Assembly (NCBI GenBank): GCA_019114565.1
Contig: DXFI01000288.1
Location: 1-32,547, forward strand
Reading direction: 5' to 3'
DNA from: Candidatus Desulfovibrio intestinigallinarum
GTDB lineage: Bacteria > Desulfobacterota > Desulfovibrionia > Desulfovibrionales > Desulfovibrionaceae
DNA length: 32,547 nucleotides
Shown: positions 24,890 through 32,547 of the stretch, one piece after another
How positions within the stretch are numbered: the stretch's first letter is position 1
Layout of the letters: each line of letters opens with the position of its first letter
Notes under the pieces: generated by a model
What the model was told of the DNA's origin: nothing
Seen by the model: only the letters and a program-made list of their open reading frames with translations
Database searches by the model: none
Position numbers and translations under genes: made by a program

Positions 24890-25037
24890 TAGAGCATTTT
24901 CAGTTTGAAACGCTGCGCGTTTCAAACCATACGGCCTGTCGTTTCGCGGAAAAAGCGCGGTTTTTCCGCTCACTTTTGGCCGGGCGGCGCTGTGCCGCCG
25001 CCTCGCGTTTTACCTTTGTCAAAGGCAAAACACTCTT
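24890..25037 (+). repeat. MITE-like intergenic repeat, copy G
   Basis: This nearly full-length copy of 148 bp has an intact left end TAGAGCATTTTCAG. The first palindrome reads TTTGAAACGC-TGC-GCGTTTCAAA; compared with copies C and F both arms changed together (ATGC/GCAT to ACGC/GCGT). The third palindrome GGCGGCGCTGTGCCGCC is intact. The right end is slightly decayed (AAAACACTCTTG). It sits in the 402-base gap upstream of the four-gene unit, between its start and the TRAP terminator. Confidence 0.92.
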
Positions 25038-25128
25038 GTTCTTTATAGATCAAGCGTCCCCCCTCTTCAAGGGCGGGAGCGGCGGCGCGGGCCGATCCAT
25101 CCCTCTTCCCCTCTCTTTTCTCTCCACA

Positions 25129-25169
25129 AAAAAACGGAAAAGGGGAAAAAGGCCGAAACCTTTTTCCCC
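25129..25169 (-). terminator. intrinsic terminator of the TRAP operon
   Basis: GGGGAAAAAGG at 25142-25152 pairs with CCTTTTTCCCC at 25159-25169. On the minus strand it is followed by TTTTCCGTTTTTTTG. It is 58 bases beyond the permease stop codon. Confidence 0.85.
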
Positions 25170-25226
25170 CTGTTCGTCATGCGGCAGACAGCAGGACATC
25201 GTTACACCGGATCAGACCGGAACGCG

Positions 25227-27323
25227 TCATGCCTGCACCGGCGTTCTGCCGGCCGGGCCGACAGGATGCGCCTTTTGCAGGATGTAGACGGCCACCATGA
25301 TGCCGAGCCCCACAAGGTCCGTCACCACGCCGGGCGTGATAAGCGTGATGGCGCCCGCAAGCAGCGCAATCCGCTCATACCAGTGCAGATCGCGCACCCA
25401 GTAGCCCACGCTGGCAAAGGACAGCGAGGCGATACCGGTGGCGGCGGTCACCACGATAAGAGCCACTTCGCCCGCCGAGGCATTGATCATGAGCAGGGCC
25501 GGATTGTAGCAGAAGATATACGGGATGAGGAAGCCTGCCAGCGCCAGCTTGACGGCCATGAAGCCCGTGGCGTTGGGTTCGGAACGGGCAATGCCCGCCG
25601 CGGCGTAGGCCGCCAGAGCCACCGGCGGCGTCAGGTCGGCCAGAATGCCGAAGTACATGATGAAGAGGTGGGCAGCCAGCTGCGGCACGCCGAATTCCGT
25701 AATGGCGGGCGCGGCAATGGAGGCCAGCACGATATACTTGGCCGTCGTGGGCAGGCCCATGCCCAGCACGATGGAGGCCAGCATGGTGAAGAGCAGGGTC
25801 AGCGGGAAGATGCCGCCCGAGAATTCCACGATGGCCGAAGCCAGCTTCATGCCGAGGCCGGTCAGCGTCACCACGCCGATGACGAAGCCGGTGCAGGCGC
25901 AGGCGGCCGCCACGCCGAGAGCCAGGCGTCCGCCGTTTTCCATAGCCTGCAGAACGCTCTGCAGGGAAAGCTGATTCGCTTCCACCACGGCGCGGCCCAC
26001 GCTGATGCCCGAGAAGGACGCGCCGCGCCAGGCCTTCCAGTTATTGGCCAGAATGGAGATGACCACCGTCGTCACAATGCAGTAGTAGGCGGCCTTCAGG
26101 GGCGTATAGCCTTCCACCAGCAGATAGACCAGCGCCACAATGGGAATCAGCAGATAGCCGCCCTCGCGCAGCACGACCCAGACGCGCGGCAGACGCTCGC
26201 GGGGAATGCCCTTGAGGCCGAGGCGCTTGGCTTCCATGTGCACCATAAAGCCCACGGCAAGATAGTACAGCAGCGCGGGAATCAGCGCCGCCTTGGCGAT
26301 TTCCAGATAGCCCACGCCCAGGAACTGGGCCATGATGAAGGCGGCGGCCCCCATGATGGGCGGCATGATCTGGCCGCCGGTGGAAGAGGCCGCTTCCACG
26401 GCCCCGGCGAAGGAACCGCGATAGCCCACGCTCTTCATGAGCGGGATGGTAAAGGTCCCCGTGGAGACGGTGTTGGCAACCGAGGAACCGGAAATGGTGC
26501 CGAAGAAGCCACTGGCAAGAACGGCCACCTTGGCCGGGCCGCCCACATAGCGCCCGGCGGCCGCCAGCGCCAAATCGATGAAGAACTTGCCCAGACCGGT
26601 GCTGTGCAGGAAAGCGCCGAACAGAACAAAGAGGAACACGAAGGAGGCGGACACGGCCAGCGGCGAGCCGAACAGGCCTTCCGTCGTCAGATACATGTGG
26701 CCGATGATGCGGCGCAGCGAGAAGCCCGGATGCCCGAGAATGCCGGGGATGTATTCGCCCAGCAGCGCATAGAGCAGGAAGGCAATGGCGACAAGCGTAA
26801 TGGGCAGGCCCACGATGCGGCGCGTGGCTTCAAGCACCAGCACGACGGCGGCACAGCCGAAATAGAAGTCCAGATCGGTCGGCGGCCCGGCGTCCAGCAC
26901 GATCACGTCGTAGTTCCAGACAATATAGCCGCAGACGGCCGCGCCGGCAGCGGCCAGAAGCACATCGTACCAGGCCAGACGGTCAAGCCTGCCCGTGGCG
27001 CGGGCGGGATAGAGCAGATAGATCAGCGTCAGCACGAAACCGAGGTGGACGGCGCGCTGAATCTGGGGCGGGAACGGCCCCATGGCCGCGGTATAGAGAT
27101 GGAAGGCCGAAAAAATGATGCAGATGCAGCGGATGGCCAGATCCATCCAGCCCTTGAAATTTCTGTAGACGGATTCCTTGTCGTACTTGGCGACGATTTC
27201 GGAGACGTCAACGGTTTCCTGAACTTTTTCGACGGCTTCGGAATTCAGCGTTCCCACGCCTTCCAGGGCGAAGCCGCCTGATCCCTGTTTTTCAATGAGC
27301 TCCATGCGCTCCTTGTGGCTCAT
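25227..27323 (-). CDS. TAXI-type TRAP transporter, fused small and large permease subunits (DctQM-like)
   Basis: This 698-residue polytopic inner-membrane permease fuses the 4-helix DctQ-like and 12-helix DctM-like parts, as in TAXI TRAP systems. The cytoplasmic N-terminus (1-60) is polar. Membrane helices follow, with family motifs including SGSSVANTVSTGTFTIPLMK, the EAASSTGGQIMPPIMGAAAFIMA loop and GMGLPTTAKYIVLASIAAPA. It should drive solute uptake with a Na+ or H+ gradient using the binding protein encoded upstream. GGGGGA precedes the ATG at 27323. The gene starts 11 bases after the DUF1850 gene. The substrate is unknown; family members often carry dicarboxylates or amino acids. Confidence 0.95.
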   Translation of the reverse strand: MSHKERMELIEKQGSGGFALEGVGTLNSEAVEKVQETVDVSEIVAKYDKESVYRNFKGWMDLAIRCICIIFSAFHLYTAAMGPFPPQIQRAVHLGFVLTLIYLLYPARATGRLDRLAWYDVLLAAAGAAVCGYIVWNYDVIVLDAGPPTDLDFYFGCAAVVLVLEATRRIVGLPITLVAIAFLLYALLGEYIPGILGHPGFSLRRIIGHMYLTTEGLFGSPLAVSASFVFLFVLFGAFLHSTGLGKFFIDLALAAAGRYVGGPAKVAVLASGFFGTISGSSVANTVSTGTFTIPLMKSVGYRGSFAGAVEAASSTGGQIMPPIMGAAAFIMAQFLGVGYLEIAKAALIPALLYYLAVGFMVHMEAKRLGLKGIPRERLPRVWVVLREGGYLLIPIVALVYLLVEGYTPLKAAYYCIVTTVVISILANNWKAWRGASFSGISVGRAVVEANQLSLQSVLQAMENGGRLALGVAAACACTGFVIGVVTLTGLGMKLASAIVEFSGGIFPLTLLFTMLASIVLGMGLPTTAKYIVLASIAAPAITEFGVPQLAAHLFIMYFGILADLTPPVALAAYAAAGIARSEPNATGFMAVKLALAGFLIPYIFCYNPALLMINASAGEVALIVVTAATGIASLSFASVGYWVRDLHWYERIALLAGAITLITPGVVTDLVGLGIMVAVYILQKAHPVGPAGRTPVQA

Positions 27324-27334
27324 TCACGATCCCC

Positions 27335-27925
27335 CTATTGAGCTGCGCCGCCTTCGGGCGGGCGTATGGGGCCTCCGTCGGCATCGTCCCGACCGAGACC
27401 AAAAGTAATAACCTGACCCGGACGGGCCAGAGAGTCCAAAGGTACAGCCTTTCTTCTGCCGGAAGCATCGTCCAGCAGAAGCGTATGCTGCGCCACCCGC
27501 CCGACGCGCACGTCAAAGCTGGGCAGCGGTCTGCGATAGCCGTCCATGATAACGCGGCCCCCCTCGACCCGCATGCTTTGTCCCTGCTCCGGAGCATGCG
27601 GCAGGCCCGCGCCGAAATCCTGATATTCCGATCGCTGCAGTTCGATAACACCGTCGACCACGGCGAACCAGTCTTCCACCGGCGTCAGCGCAACCGAATG
27701 CTTGTAGCGGATGGCAAAGGTCATGCCGTTCCATGCGGGGGTGCTCCACAGCAGATCGCCGCGGGCATCGCGCAGTTCCAGCCGCTGCCGGACGTTTTCC
27801 GCCGGAGCGGCCATGACCCCGCCGAAAAAATTCGGCAATATCAGCGCAAGTACCATGAACAGGCGGGCATAATGCCGTATTCGGCCCCCAAGGGCAAGCC
27901 CGCAACCGCGAGCAACTGATTCCAT
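27335..27925 (-). CDS. DUF1850 protein of the TAXI-TRAP operon
   Basis: This 196-residue protein has an N-terminal hydrophobic segment (about 22-40, MVLALILPNFFGGVMAA), probably a signal peptide or anchor. A DUF1850 domain follows with the family pattern FAIRYKHSVALTPVEDWF and later LPSFDVRVG and HTLLLDD. DUF1850 proteins are typically encoded with TAXI TRAP permeases; their role is not established. It lies between the binding protein and the permease. The start at 27925 has a modest site (AGGCGGTG). An internal ATG at residue 24 would put the hydrophobic segment at the very N-terminus. Confidence 0.85.
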   Translation of the reverse strand: MESVARGCGLALGGRIRHYARLFMVLALILPNFFGGVMAAPAENVRQRLELRDARGDLLWSTPAWNGMTFAIRYKHSVALTPVEDWFAVVDGVIELQRSEYQDFGAGLPHAPEQGQSMRVEGGRVIMDGYRRPLPSFDVRVGRVAQHTLLLDDASGRRKAVPLDSLARPGQVITFGLGRDDADGGPIRPPEGGAAQ

Positions 27926-27946
27926 AAAGGCACCGCCTTGTTCGCA

Positions 27947-27983
27947 ACAAAAAAAGAAGGCGGGCGACGCAGCGTCGCCCGCC
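27947..27983 (-). terminator. internal terminator between the TAXI binding protein and the rest of the operon
   Basis: GGCGGGCGACG at 27959-27969 pairs with CGTCGCCCGCC at 27973-27983. On the minus strand it is followed by TTCTTTTTTTGTT. It lies just after the binding-protein stop codon and before the DUF1850 gene, so most transcripts probably end here with some read-through. Confidence 0.85.
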
Positions 27984-27999
27984 CCGCCGGAAAAATGCG

Positions 28000-28947
28000 T
28001 TACTTCACGCCCTTTTCCTGGAGATACTTTTCAGCGCCGGGGTGGAAGGGAATGGTCACGCCCTGACGCGCCTTTTCGAGGGAAATTTCGCTGCCCTTGT
28101 TGTGGGCCTTGGCGATGTCGTCCACATTTTCATACAGCAGCTTGGTCAGATTGTAGGCCATGTCGTCGGGCATGTCCTTGTTGACCACCAGAATGGCCTG
28201 CACGGACAGGGTCGGCACGGGCTTGTCCTGACCGCTGTAGGTCTTGGCGGGGATGGCGTCCTTCACGAGGAAGGGGAACTTCTTCACGATATCGTCAACC
28301 TTGGGACCTTCCAGAGGCACGAAGACCACCTTCTGGGCCGTGGTGATGTCCTGAATGGCGGGGTTGGGGGTGCCGATGGTGAAGACGAAGGCGTCGATAT
28401 GACGGTCCTTGAACTGATCGGCCGTTTCGCCATAGGGCAGGAAGATGGGTTCCACGTTCTTGTAATCAAGACCGAAGAAACCGAAAATCTGGCGGCAGTT
28501 CACTTCATTGCCGCTGCCGCGGGCGCCCACGGAAACCTGCTTGCCCTTGAACTGCTCAATGCTCTTGATGCCGCTTTCTTCGCTGGCCACAAGGTGCAGG
28601 TATTCAGGATACAGGCGGCCGATGGCGCGCACGTTGGCCAGCTTGGAGCGGAAGGGCGCGGAACCCTTATAGGCGGCGTCGGCCACGTCATTCTGCACGA
28701 TGGCGAAGTCCACTTCGCCCATTTCCACAAGGCGCATGTTTTCGCCGGACGCGCCCGTCGCCTGCGGCGTCACGGAGAACTTGCCGTCGCTCTTGGAGGA
28801 AATCACCTGACCAATGGCGCCGCCCAGGGGGAAATACACGCCGGAGGTGCCGCCCGTGGCAAAGGTAAGGCGTTTGGCGTCGGCAAAAGCGGACGCGGCG
28901 GACAGCACAAGACCGGCCGCAAGAAGAAGGCTGAGAAGTTTTTTCAT
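28000..28947 (-). CDS. TAXI family TRAP transporter solute-binding protein
   Basis: This 315-residue periplasmic binding protein is the solute receptor of the TRAP system. A clear signal peptide is visible (MKKLLSLLLAAGLVLSAASA, cleavage near FADA). The mature part starts KRLTFATGGTSGVYFPLGGAI, the TAXI family signature, and includes TGASGENMRLVEMGEVDFAI and VSVGARGSGNEVN. The ATG at 28947 is chosen because GGAGAGAG precedes it and the signal peptide starts there. It is the first gene of a minus-strand operon and is divergent from the lipoprotein at 29171. The 223-base divergent gap shows no clear promoter boxes. Confidence 0.95.
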   Translation of the reverse strand: MKKLLSLLLAAGLVLSAASAFADAKRLTFATGGTSGVYFPLGGAIGQVISSKSDGKFSVTPQATGASGENMRLVEMGEVDFAIVQNDVADAAYKGSAPFRSKLANVRAIGRLYPEYLHLVASEESGIKSIEQFKGKQVSVGARGSGNEVNCRQIFGFFGLDYKNVEPIFLPYGETADQFKDRHIDAFVFTIGTPNPAIQDITTAQKVVFVPLEGPKVDDIVKKFPFLVKDAIPAKTYSGQDKPVPTLSVQAILVVNKDMPDDMAYNLTKLLYENVDDIAKAHNKGSEISLEKARQGVTIPFHPGAEKYLQEKGVK

Positions 28948-29170
28948 GACTCTCTCCTGCAAAAAAAGTCTCCGGAACTTCCGGATCGGATGCGGAAAGC
29001 CCGCGCATTGCCCCAGTATAAAGGAATCATGCCCCATTGGCAAACAGGCGGCACGGCACGGGCGGCCGCTCCGCGGCGCTTGCCGCCGGGCCTCCCGTGG
29101 TTTATTCTGAAGATCGGCACAGTCCAGCACGGCCTGCTCCGTAACACGTCCTTGCCACAAGGAGTCTGCC

Positions 29171-30019
29171 ATGAAATCCCGCACGGCCACTCTTGCCCTG
29201 ACAGCCCTGCTTGCCGCAACGCTGCCCCTTTCCGCCTGCTCCGGCAGCCGCTACCCCGCCCGGCAGACAGAGGTCACCTATTATCCCCAATGCTATCAGC
29301 CCATTGACCGCCTGCGTCAGGACGAACAACTTACCAATAATACCACCGTGGGCGGCGCTGTGGGCGGCGCTCTGCTGGGCGCTCTCATCGGCGGCCTGAG
29401 CACAGGCAAGGTGGAAGGCGCTCTTGTGGGCGCGGCCGCCGGCGGCGCGGCCGGCGCCATAGGCGGCAATATCTACGGCAAACAGAAGACCGCCGAACGC
29501 GATGCCGACTATCTGCAGCAGTACGCCCGCAGCCTCGGCGAAGATGCCGCCAGCATGAACCGCGCCACAGCCGCCGCCAGGGTATCCCTGCGCTGCTACG
29601 ATCAGCAGTTCCATCTGGCTGCCAATCAGTACCGCGCGGGCTCCATTTCCCGCACGGAATTTGAAGCGCGCTATCAGGAAATCCGCAGCGGCCTTCAGGA
29701 AACCTCCGCCATTCTCGGCAGCACGGCCACGACCATGCAGGAACGGGACAGGGAATATCAGGCGACCCTGCAACGACAGGAGGAACAACGCGCCCAGGCA
29801 TCCGCGCCGACGCCCGCGCCCGCGCCGCGCGCCACGACGCCGAAGACCAGGAAGCCCCGGACGCAGAAGGCGGCGACGCCCGCCCCCCGCACCACGCCGG
29901 AAGTTCAGCGCAAGAGCAATGAATTCAAGGCCGCGCAACGCGATCTTGATTCCGCGCGGCAGGATGTGGACAAGCGCATCAACAGCTACGAAAATTCGGT
30001 TGCGGCCCTGCTCGGCTAA
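29171..30019 (+). CDS. glycine-zipper outer-membrane-type lipoprotein
   Basis: This 282-residue protein has a lipoprotein signal peptide with lipobox LSAC at about residues 20-23. Two adjacent glycine-zipper segments lie at about 60-102 (GGAVGGALLGALIGGL and GALVGAAAGGAAGAIGG), as in SlyB and rickettsial 17-kDa-antigen-type proteins. A helical region follows, then a Pro/Ala/Thr/Lys-rich linker (about 212-250) and a C-terminal helix (KSNEFKAAQRDLDSARQDVDKR). It is probably attached to an envelope membrane. AGGAG precedes the ATG at 29171. The exact function is unknown. It is a single gene, and repeat element H follows directly. Confidence 0.88.
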   Translation: MKSRTATLALTALLAATLPLSACSGSRYPARQTEVTYYPQCYQPIDRLRQDEQLTNNTTVGGAVGGALLGALIGGLSTGKVEGALVGAAAGGAAGAIGGNIYGKQKTAERDADYLQQYARSLGEDAASMNRATAAARVSLRCYDQQFHLAANQYRAGSISRTEFEARYQEIRSGLQETSAILGSTATTMQERDREYQATLQRQEEQRAQASAPTPAPAPRATTPKTRKPRTQKAATPAPRTTPEVQRKSNEFKAAQRDLDSARQDVDKRINSYENSVAALLG

Positions 30020-30031
30020 AACCTGTTACCA

Positions 30032-30171
30032 TAGAGCAATTCAACTTTGAGATGTAAAAAAGAGTGTCCTTATCTACCGTCTCATGAAATGACGCGCGGA
30101 GAAATACGAACGGCAACGATTGTGGCATATGAATCGAGAGTTTCCTCTCATTTCAAAGTTGAATTGCTCTA
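30032..30171. repeat. MITE-like element H: same ends, different core
   Basis: This 140-bp element starts TAGAGCAATTCAACTTTG and ends CAAAGTTGAATTGCTCTA. The terminal inverted repeats are about 23 bp with a single mismatch and have TA at both ends. The ends match the other copies in kind (TAGAGC..TTCAACTTTGA). The core of about 95 bp, from AAAAAAGAGTGTCC to the GAGAGTTTCC before the right repeat, is unrelated to copies A-G. It is directly downstream of the lipoprotein gene, where no other terminator is visible. Confidence 0.85.
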
Positions 30172-30338
30172 GAATGTCGGGGGGAAGAGCAACCCCTCTG
30201 CCGGCGCGAGAGGGGCCCGGCCTTTCCAGCGGAAAGGCGTTCCCGTAATTCTTCACCCCGAGCATCCATCTCTTCCCCGGCGCGCTTTTCAGACGAATGC
30301 AGGGCCATCCGTTTTATTTATGTTAACACGCCCTTAAA

Positions 30339-30407
30339 GCGTTTTTTCTGTGAAATGACAGGCCGTATGGTTTGAAATGCGAAGCGTTTCAGACTGAAAA
30401 TGCTCCA
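30339..30407 (-). repeat. MITE-like repeat, fragment I (left half, reverse)
   Basis: This fragment retains the first palindrome (TTTGAAATGC-GAA-GCGTTTCAGA read on the plus strand), the GACAGGCCGTATGG linker, part of the second palindrome (GCGTTTTTTCTGTG) and the left end (CTGAAAATGCTCC). The right half is missing. It lies upstream of the S1C protease gene. The rest of the 454-base gap 30020-30473 beyond elements H and I shows nothing recognisable. Confidence 0.85.
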
Positions 30408-30473
30408 GGATGCTCCCGGCCCCGGGCTGTTTTGTGTCCCGGCCCTTTCATGCGGATTCGCACGAGGTTTGCC

Positions 30474-31541
30474 ATGAGTGAAGAACGTCCCGCGCCCTCC
30501 GGCGCTCCCGCAACGGAACCTGCGCCGCAGGCCGACGCCCCCCGCCCGGCGTGGTACGCGACGCCCTGGTTCTGGGCGGCTCTTGTCCTGATTGCCCTGC
30601 TGGGCCTGCTGGCGTGGCACATGTGGCGACAGTGGCAGGAGGCCGAGCTGGAAAAACAGGCCGCGCAGGCCACGCTGCGCGTTCTGGAAGAGCAGGAGCG
30701 CCTGCTTGTGCAGCAGAGGGAACAATGGCTTGCTCTGCTGCGGGAAGATCCCTGCCTTGTCAAGGAACGTCTCTCCACTCTGCCCGCAGCGCCGACGGAT
30801 ATGCCCGCGACGCCCCCGCCCGCCGCAAGCCCTGAAGCCACGCCCGCGCCGCAGGCCGCTCCTGCCGTGACGCCCGCTCCAGCCTCCACGCAGGCGCAGC
30901 GGCTTGAGGATGCCACAGTGCTTATTCTGGCGCGTCAGAGCGGCGGCCTTGCGCTGGGGTCCGGCTTTTTCATTTCCCCGTCCCACGTGCTCACCAATGC
31001 GCACGTCATCGGCGACGCCCGCGACGTCTTTCTGATTAACGGCAAAACCGGCGGCATCCGCCGCGCCCGGCCGCTGCGCCTCGCCGTGGACAAGGGACGC
31101 GACTTTGCCCTGCTCTCGCTGGACAAGCCTGCGGCCGTTCAGGCCCTGCGCTTTGCGCCGGACCCGCAGCGCACCGAACGCGTCAGTGCCTGGGGCTTTC
31201 CCGGGGCCGTTTCCGGCGACGATCCCAAATTCCGCGCCCTGCTGGCGGGAAAGAGCCAGACCGCGCCTGAAGTGGTCTACAGCGACGGCGTCGTCAACGT
31301 CGTGCTGGATCGCACGCCCCGTCTCATCGTCCACTCGGCCACAGTCTCTCAGGGCAACAGCGGCGGGCCTCTGGTCAATGCCGCCGGTCATGTGGTCGGC
31401 ATCAATACCTTCATCAAGCTGGACGAGGAATCCTATCGCCAGTCCAGCCTGGCCATTGTCGCCTCCAGCGCCATGGACTTTCTGCGCGAGGCGGGAGCGC
31501 CCTTTGCCGTGGCCGACGACACGGCAAAGAGCGCCCGCTGA
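30474..31541 (+). CDS. membrane-anchored trypsin-like serine protease (S1C type)
   Basis: This 355-residue protein has a Pro-rich N-terminus, one membrane segment (about 31-50), a charged helix that may form a coiled coil (51-90) and a Pro/Ala/Thr linker (105-140). A trypsin-like domain follows with triad H177 (TNAHVIG), D210 (GRDFALL) and S296 (GNSGGP). There is no PDZ domain, unlike DegP. The protease domain probably lies in the periplasm. The ATG at 30474 has GAGG about six bases upstream; in-frame starts further up (30372, 30450) run through repeat fragment I or lack a site. It is 48 bases from the next gene, so the two are probably co-transcribed. The substrate is unknown. Confidence 0.88.
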   Translation: MSEERPAPSGAPATEPAPQADAPRPAWYATPWFWAALVLIALLGLLAWHMWRQWQEAELEKQAAQATLRVLEEQERLLVQQREQWLALLREDPCLVKERLSTLPAAPTDMPATPPPAASPEATPAPQAAPAVTPAPASTQAQRLEDATVLILARQSGGLALGSGFFISPSHVLTNAHVIGDARDVFLINGKTGGIRRARPLRLAVDKGRDFALLSLDKPAAVQALRFAPDPQRTERVSAWGFPGAVSGDDPKFRALLAGKSQTAPEVVYSDGVVNVVLDRTPRLIVHSATVSQGNSGGPLVNAAGHVVGINTFIKLDEESYRQSSLAIVASSAMDFLREAGAPFAVADDTAKSAR

Positions 31542-31589
31542 TCGGGCCCCTTCCCTCCGTCTTCAACCGACAGCTTTTGAGGCCGCAGG

Positions 31590-32547
31590 ATGAGCACCTT
31601 TCTCCATACCTCACAGCGCGGCGCGCTGCGCGCCCTTGCCGGACAGGGCATCTTTGCCGTGGAATGCCATGCGCAGCTGCGGGCCCTGCTGCTGCAACGG
31701 CTCGGCCCGGAACATGCCGCTCTTCTGGCGGAACCCCAGCATGATCCCGAGCGCCGCTCCGTGGACTGGTACACGGACGCCGACGGTCCCGCCGTCCCCG
31801 TCTCGCAACTGCCGCCGGATGAGGCCGAAGCCCTCCGGAGCAAAGCCGGAGCGCTGGCCCGCGACATACAGACGCTGGCAAATCAGCTGGATGCCGAAGG
31901 GCATAACGCCGCCCTGAGCGGCCAGCTTCTGGCACTGGCCCTGCGCCACCCCGCCGACGACGACCTCTGGTCCGTCAACGGGCAGCCAGTCCTGACCAAC
32001 TGGGGCTTTGCTCCGGGCGCGGTGGGCGCGCAGCCTCAGGATCTGACCCGCCTCGGCGCTTTTGCTCCCGCGCCTGCTCCGGCAGCGGCCCCGGCGGCCG
32101 CCGTCGCCGCGCCCGTTGCGGCGGCTGCCCCGCCTGCGGCGCGCGGCTGTCTGCTGTCACCGGGCTGGCTGCTGCCGCTCTTCCTGCTCCTTCTGCTGCT
32201 CTGGCTGCTGGCGGCCATGCTGGGGCTGCTGCCCTCGCCGCTGCCTTCCGGCTGCTTCAGGGACGATCAGGCGCGGCAGGCCGTGGAAGCCGCCGAAGCC
32301 AGACGCGCCGCGCTGGAAGACGAACTGGCGCGCCTCCGGGAACAGCTCGGCCTCCGGGCACAGCTCTGCAAACCCGCGCCCACGCCTCCCCCTGCGCCTG
32401 TTGAAAAGCAGCCCGAACCAAAGCCGGAACCCAAAGCCGAGCCGCAGATGGTGGAACCCTTCTTCGGCGAAACGCCGCCGGAGCCGGAACCCAAACCCGA
32501 GCCAAAACCCGAACCTAAGCCGAAGCCCGTCACGCCCAGGCCCGAAC
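31590..32547 (+). CDS. SrfA-like membrane protein (truncated by window end)
   Basis: The frame is open from the ATG at 31590 to the window edge (319 codons), so the C-terminus is missing. GAGG lies about eight bases upstream. A conserved-looking N-terminal domain (1-143) includes SVDWYTDADGP and WSVNGQPVLTNWGF, features reminiscent of SrfA-type proteins as I recall them. An Ala/Pro linker (157-184) precedes a Leu-rich membrane segment (about 190-215, LLPLFLLLLLLWLLAAML). A short coiled coil (about 230-250) and a Pro-Glu-Lys repeat region (EPKPEPKPEPKPKP) follow. It is probably co-transcribed with the S1C protease. The family call is tentative; the topology is clear. Confidence 0.6.
   Translation, partial: MSTFLHTSQRGALRALAGQGIFAVECHAQLRALLLQRLGPEHAALLAEPQHDPERRSVDWYTDADGPAVPVSQLPPDEAEALRSKAGALARDIQTLANQLDAEGHNAALSGQLLALALRHPADDDLWSVNGQPVLTNWGFAPGAVGAQPQDLTRLGAFAPAPAPAAAPAAAVAAPVAAAAPPAARGCLLSPGWLLPLFLLLLLLWLLAAMLGLLPSPLPSGCFRDDQARQAVEAAEARRAALEDELARLREQLGLRAQLCKPAPTPPPAPVEKQPEPKPEPKAEPQMVEPFFGETPPEPEPKPEPKPEPKPKPVTPRPE

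Noticed and set aside
25179-27281. Plus-strand open frame of 700 codons opposite the TRAP permease
   Set aside because: It is a very His/Gln/Gly-rich shadow of a certain membrane-protein gene.
2835-30407. CRISPR array as an explanation for the repeats
   Set aside because: The copies are about 140-150 bp, widely dispersed, in both orientations, and not separated by regular spacers. No cas genes are present.

Overview
The window looks like chromosomal DNA from a Desulfovibrionaceae-type sulfate- or sulfite-reducing bacterium (Desulfovibrio/Bilophila-like). This assignment is an inference. It rests on the high-GC coding style, the fused TAXI-type TRAP transporter with a DUF1850 partner, the tri-haem periplasmic peroxidase, and the PEP-synthase-like proteins next to a two-component system. 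No rRNA, tRNA, CRISPR array, intact transposase or prophage was seen.

Layout from left to right. A small XRE regulator (218-541) is followed by an intergenic region with a possible structured small RNA, then a CstA-type pyruvate/peptide transporter (936-2765). A spermidine acetyltransferase (speG) and a copper P-type ATPase with a C-terminal CopZ-like domain lie on the minus strand. The ATPase is divergent from a Cys-rich HxlR regulator. A dCache chemoreceptor follows (7188-9269), then a minus-strand tri-haem cytochrome c peroxidase with a perfect AT-rich PerR/Fur-like palindrome upstream. A short ORF with a strong ribosome-binding site, a hairpin-rich leader and its own terminator sits at 11340-12065.

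The minus-strand block 12182-16925 reads as one operon in the order rdgC-like N-terminal part, rdgC-like C-terminal part, dppB-like, dppC-like, recN. The minus-strand block 17367-24824 is a four-gene unit: a PEP-synthase-like protein with degenerate catalytic motifs, a dCache histidine kinase, a receiver-only response regulator, and a second PEP-synthase-like protein with intact motifs. The two PEP-synthase-like proteins share a C-terminal region that stands where the PEP-binding barrel of PEP synthase would be. This is the best candidate for an undescribed signalling system here. A TAXI TRAP transporter operon follows (solute-binding protein, DUF1850 protein, fused permease). The right end carries a glycine-zipper lipoprotein, a membrane-anchored trypsin-like protease and a truncated SrfA-like membrane protein.

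Scattered through the intergenic gaps are nine copies or fragments of a non-coding element of about 140-150 bp. Its ends read TAGAGC...GCTCTA, it contains four internal palindromes, and several copies have TA at both ends. It resembles a miniature inverted-repeat transposable element of the Tc1/mariner-IS630 or Correia kind. Two copies end exactly on the stop codons of speG and copA.
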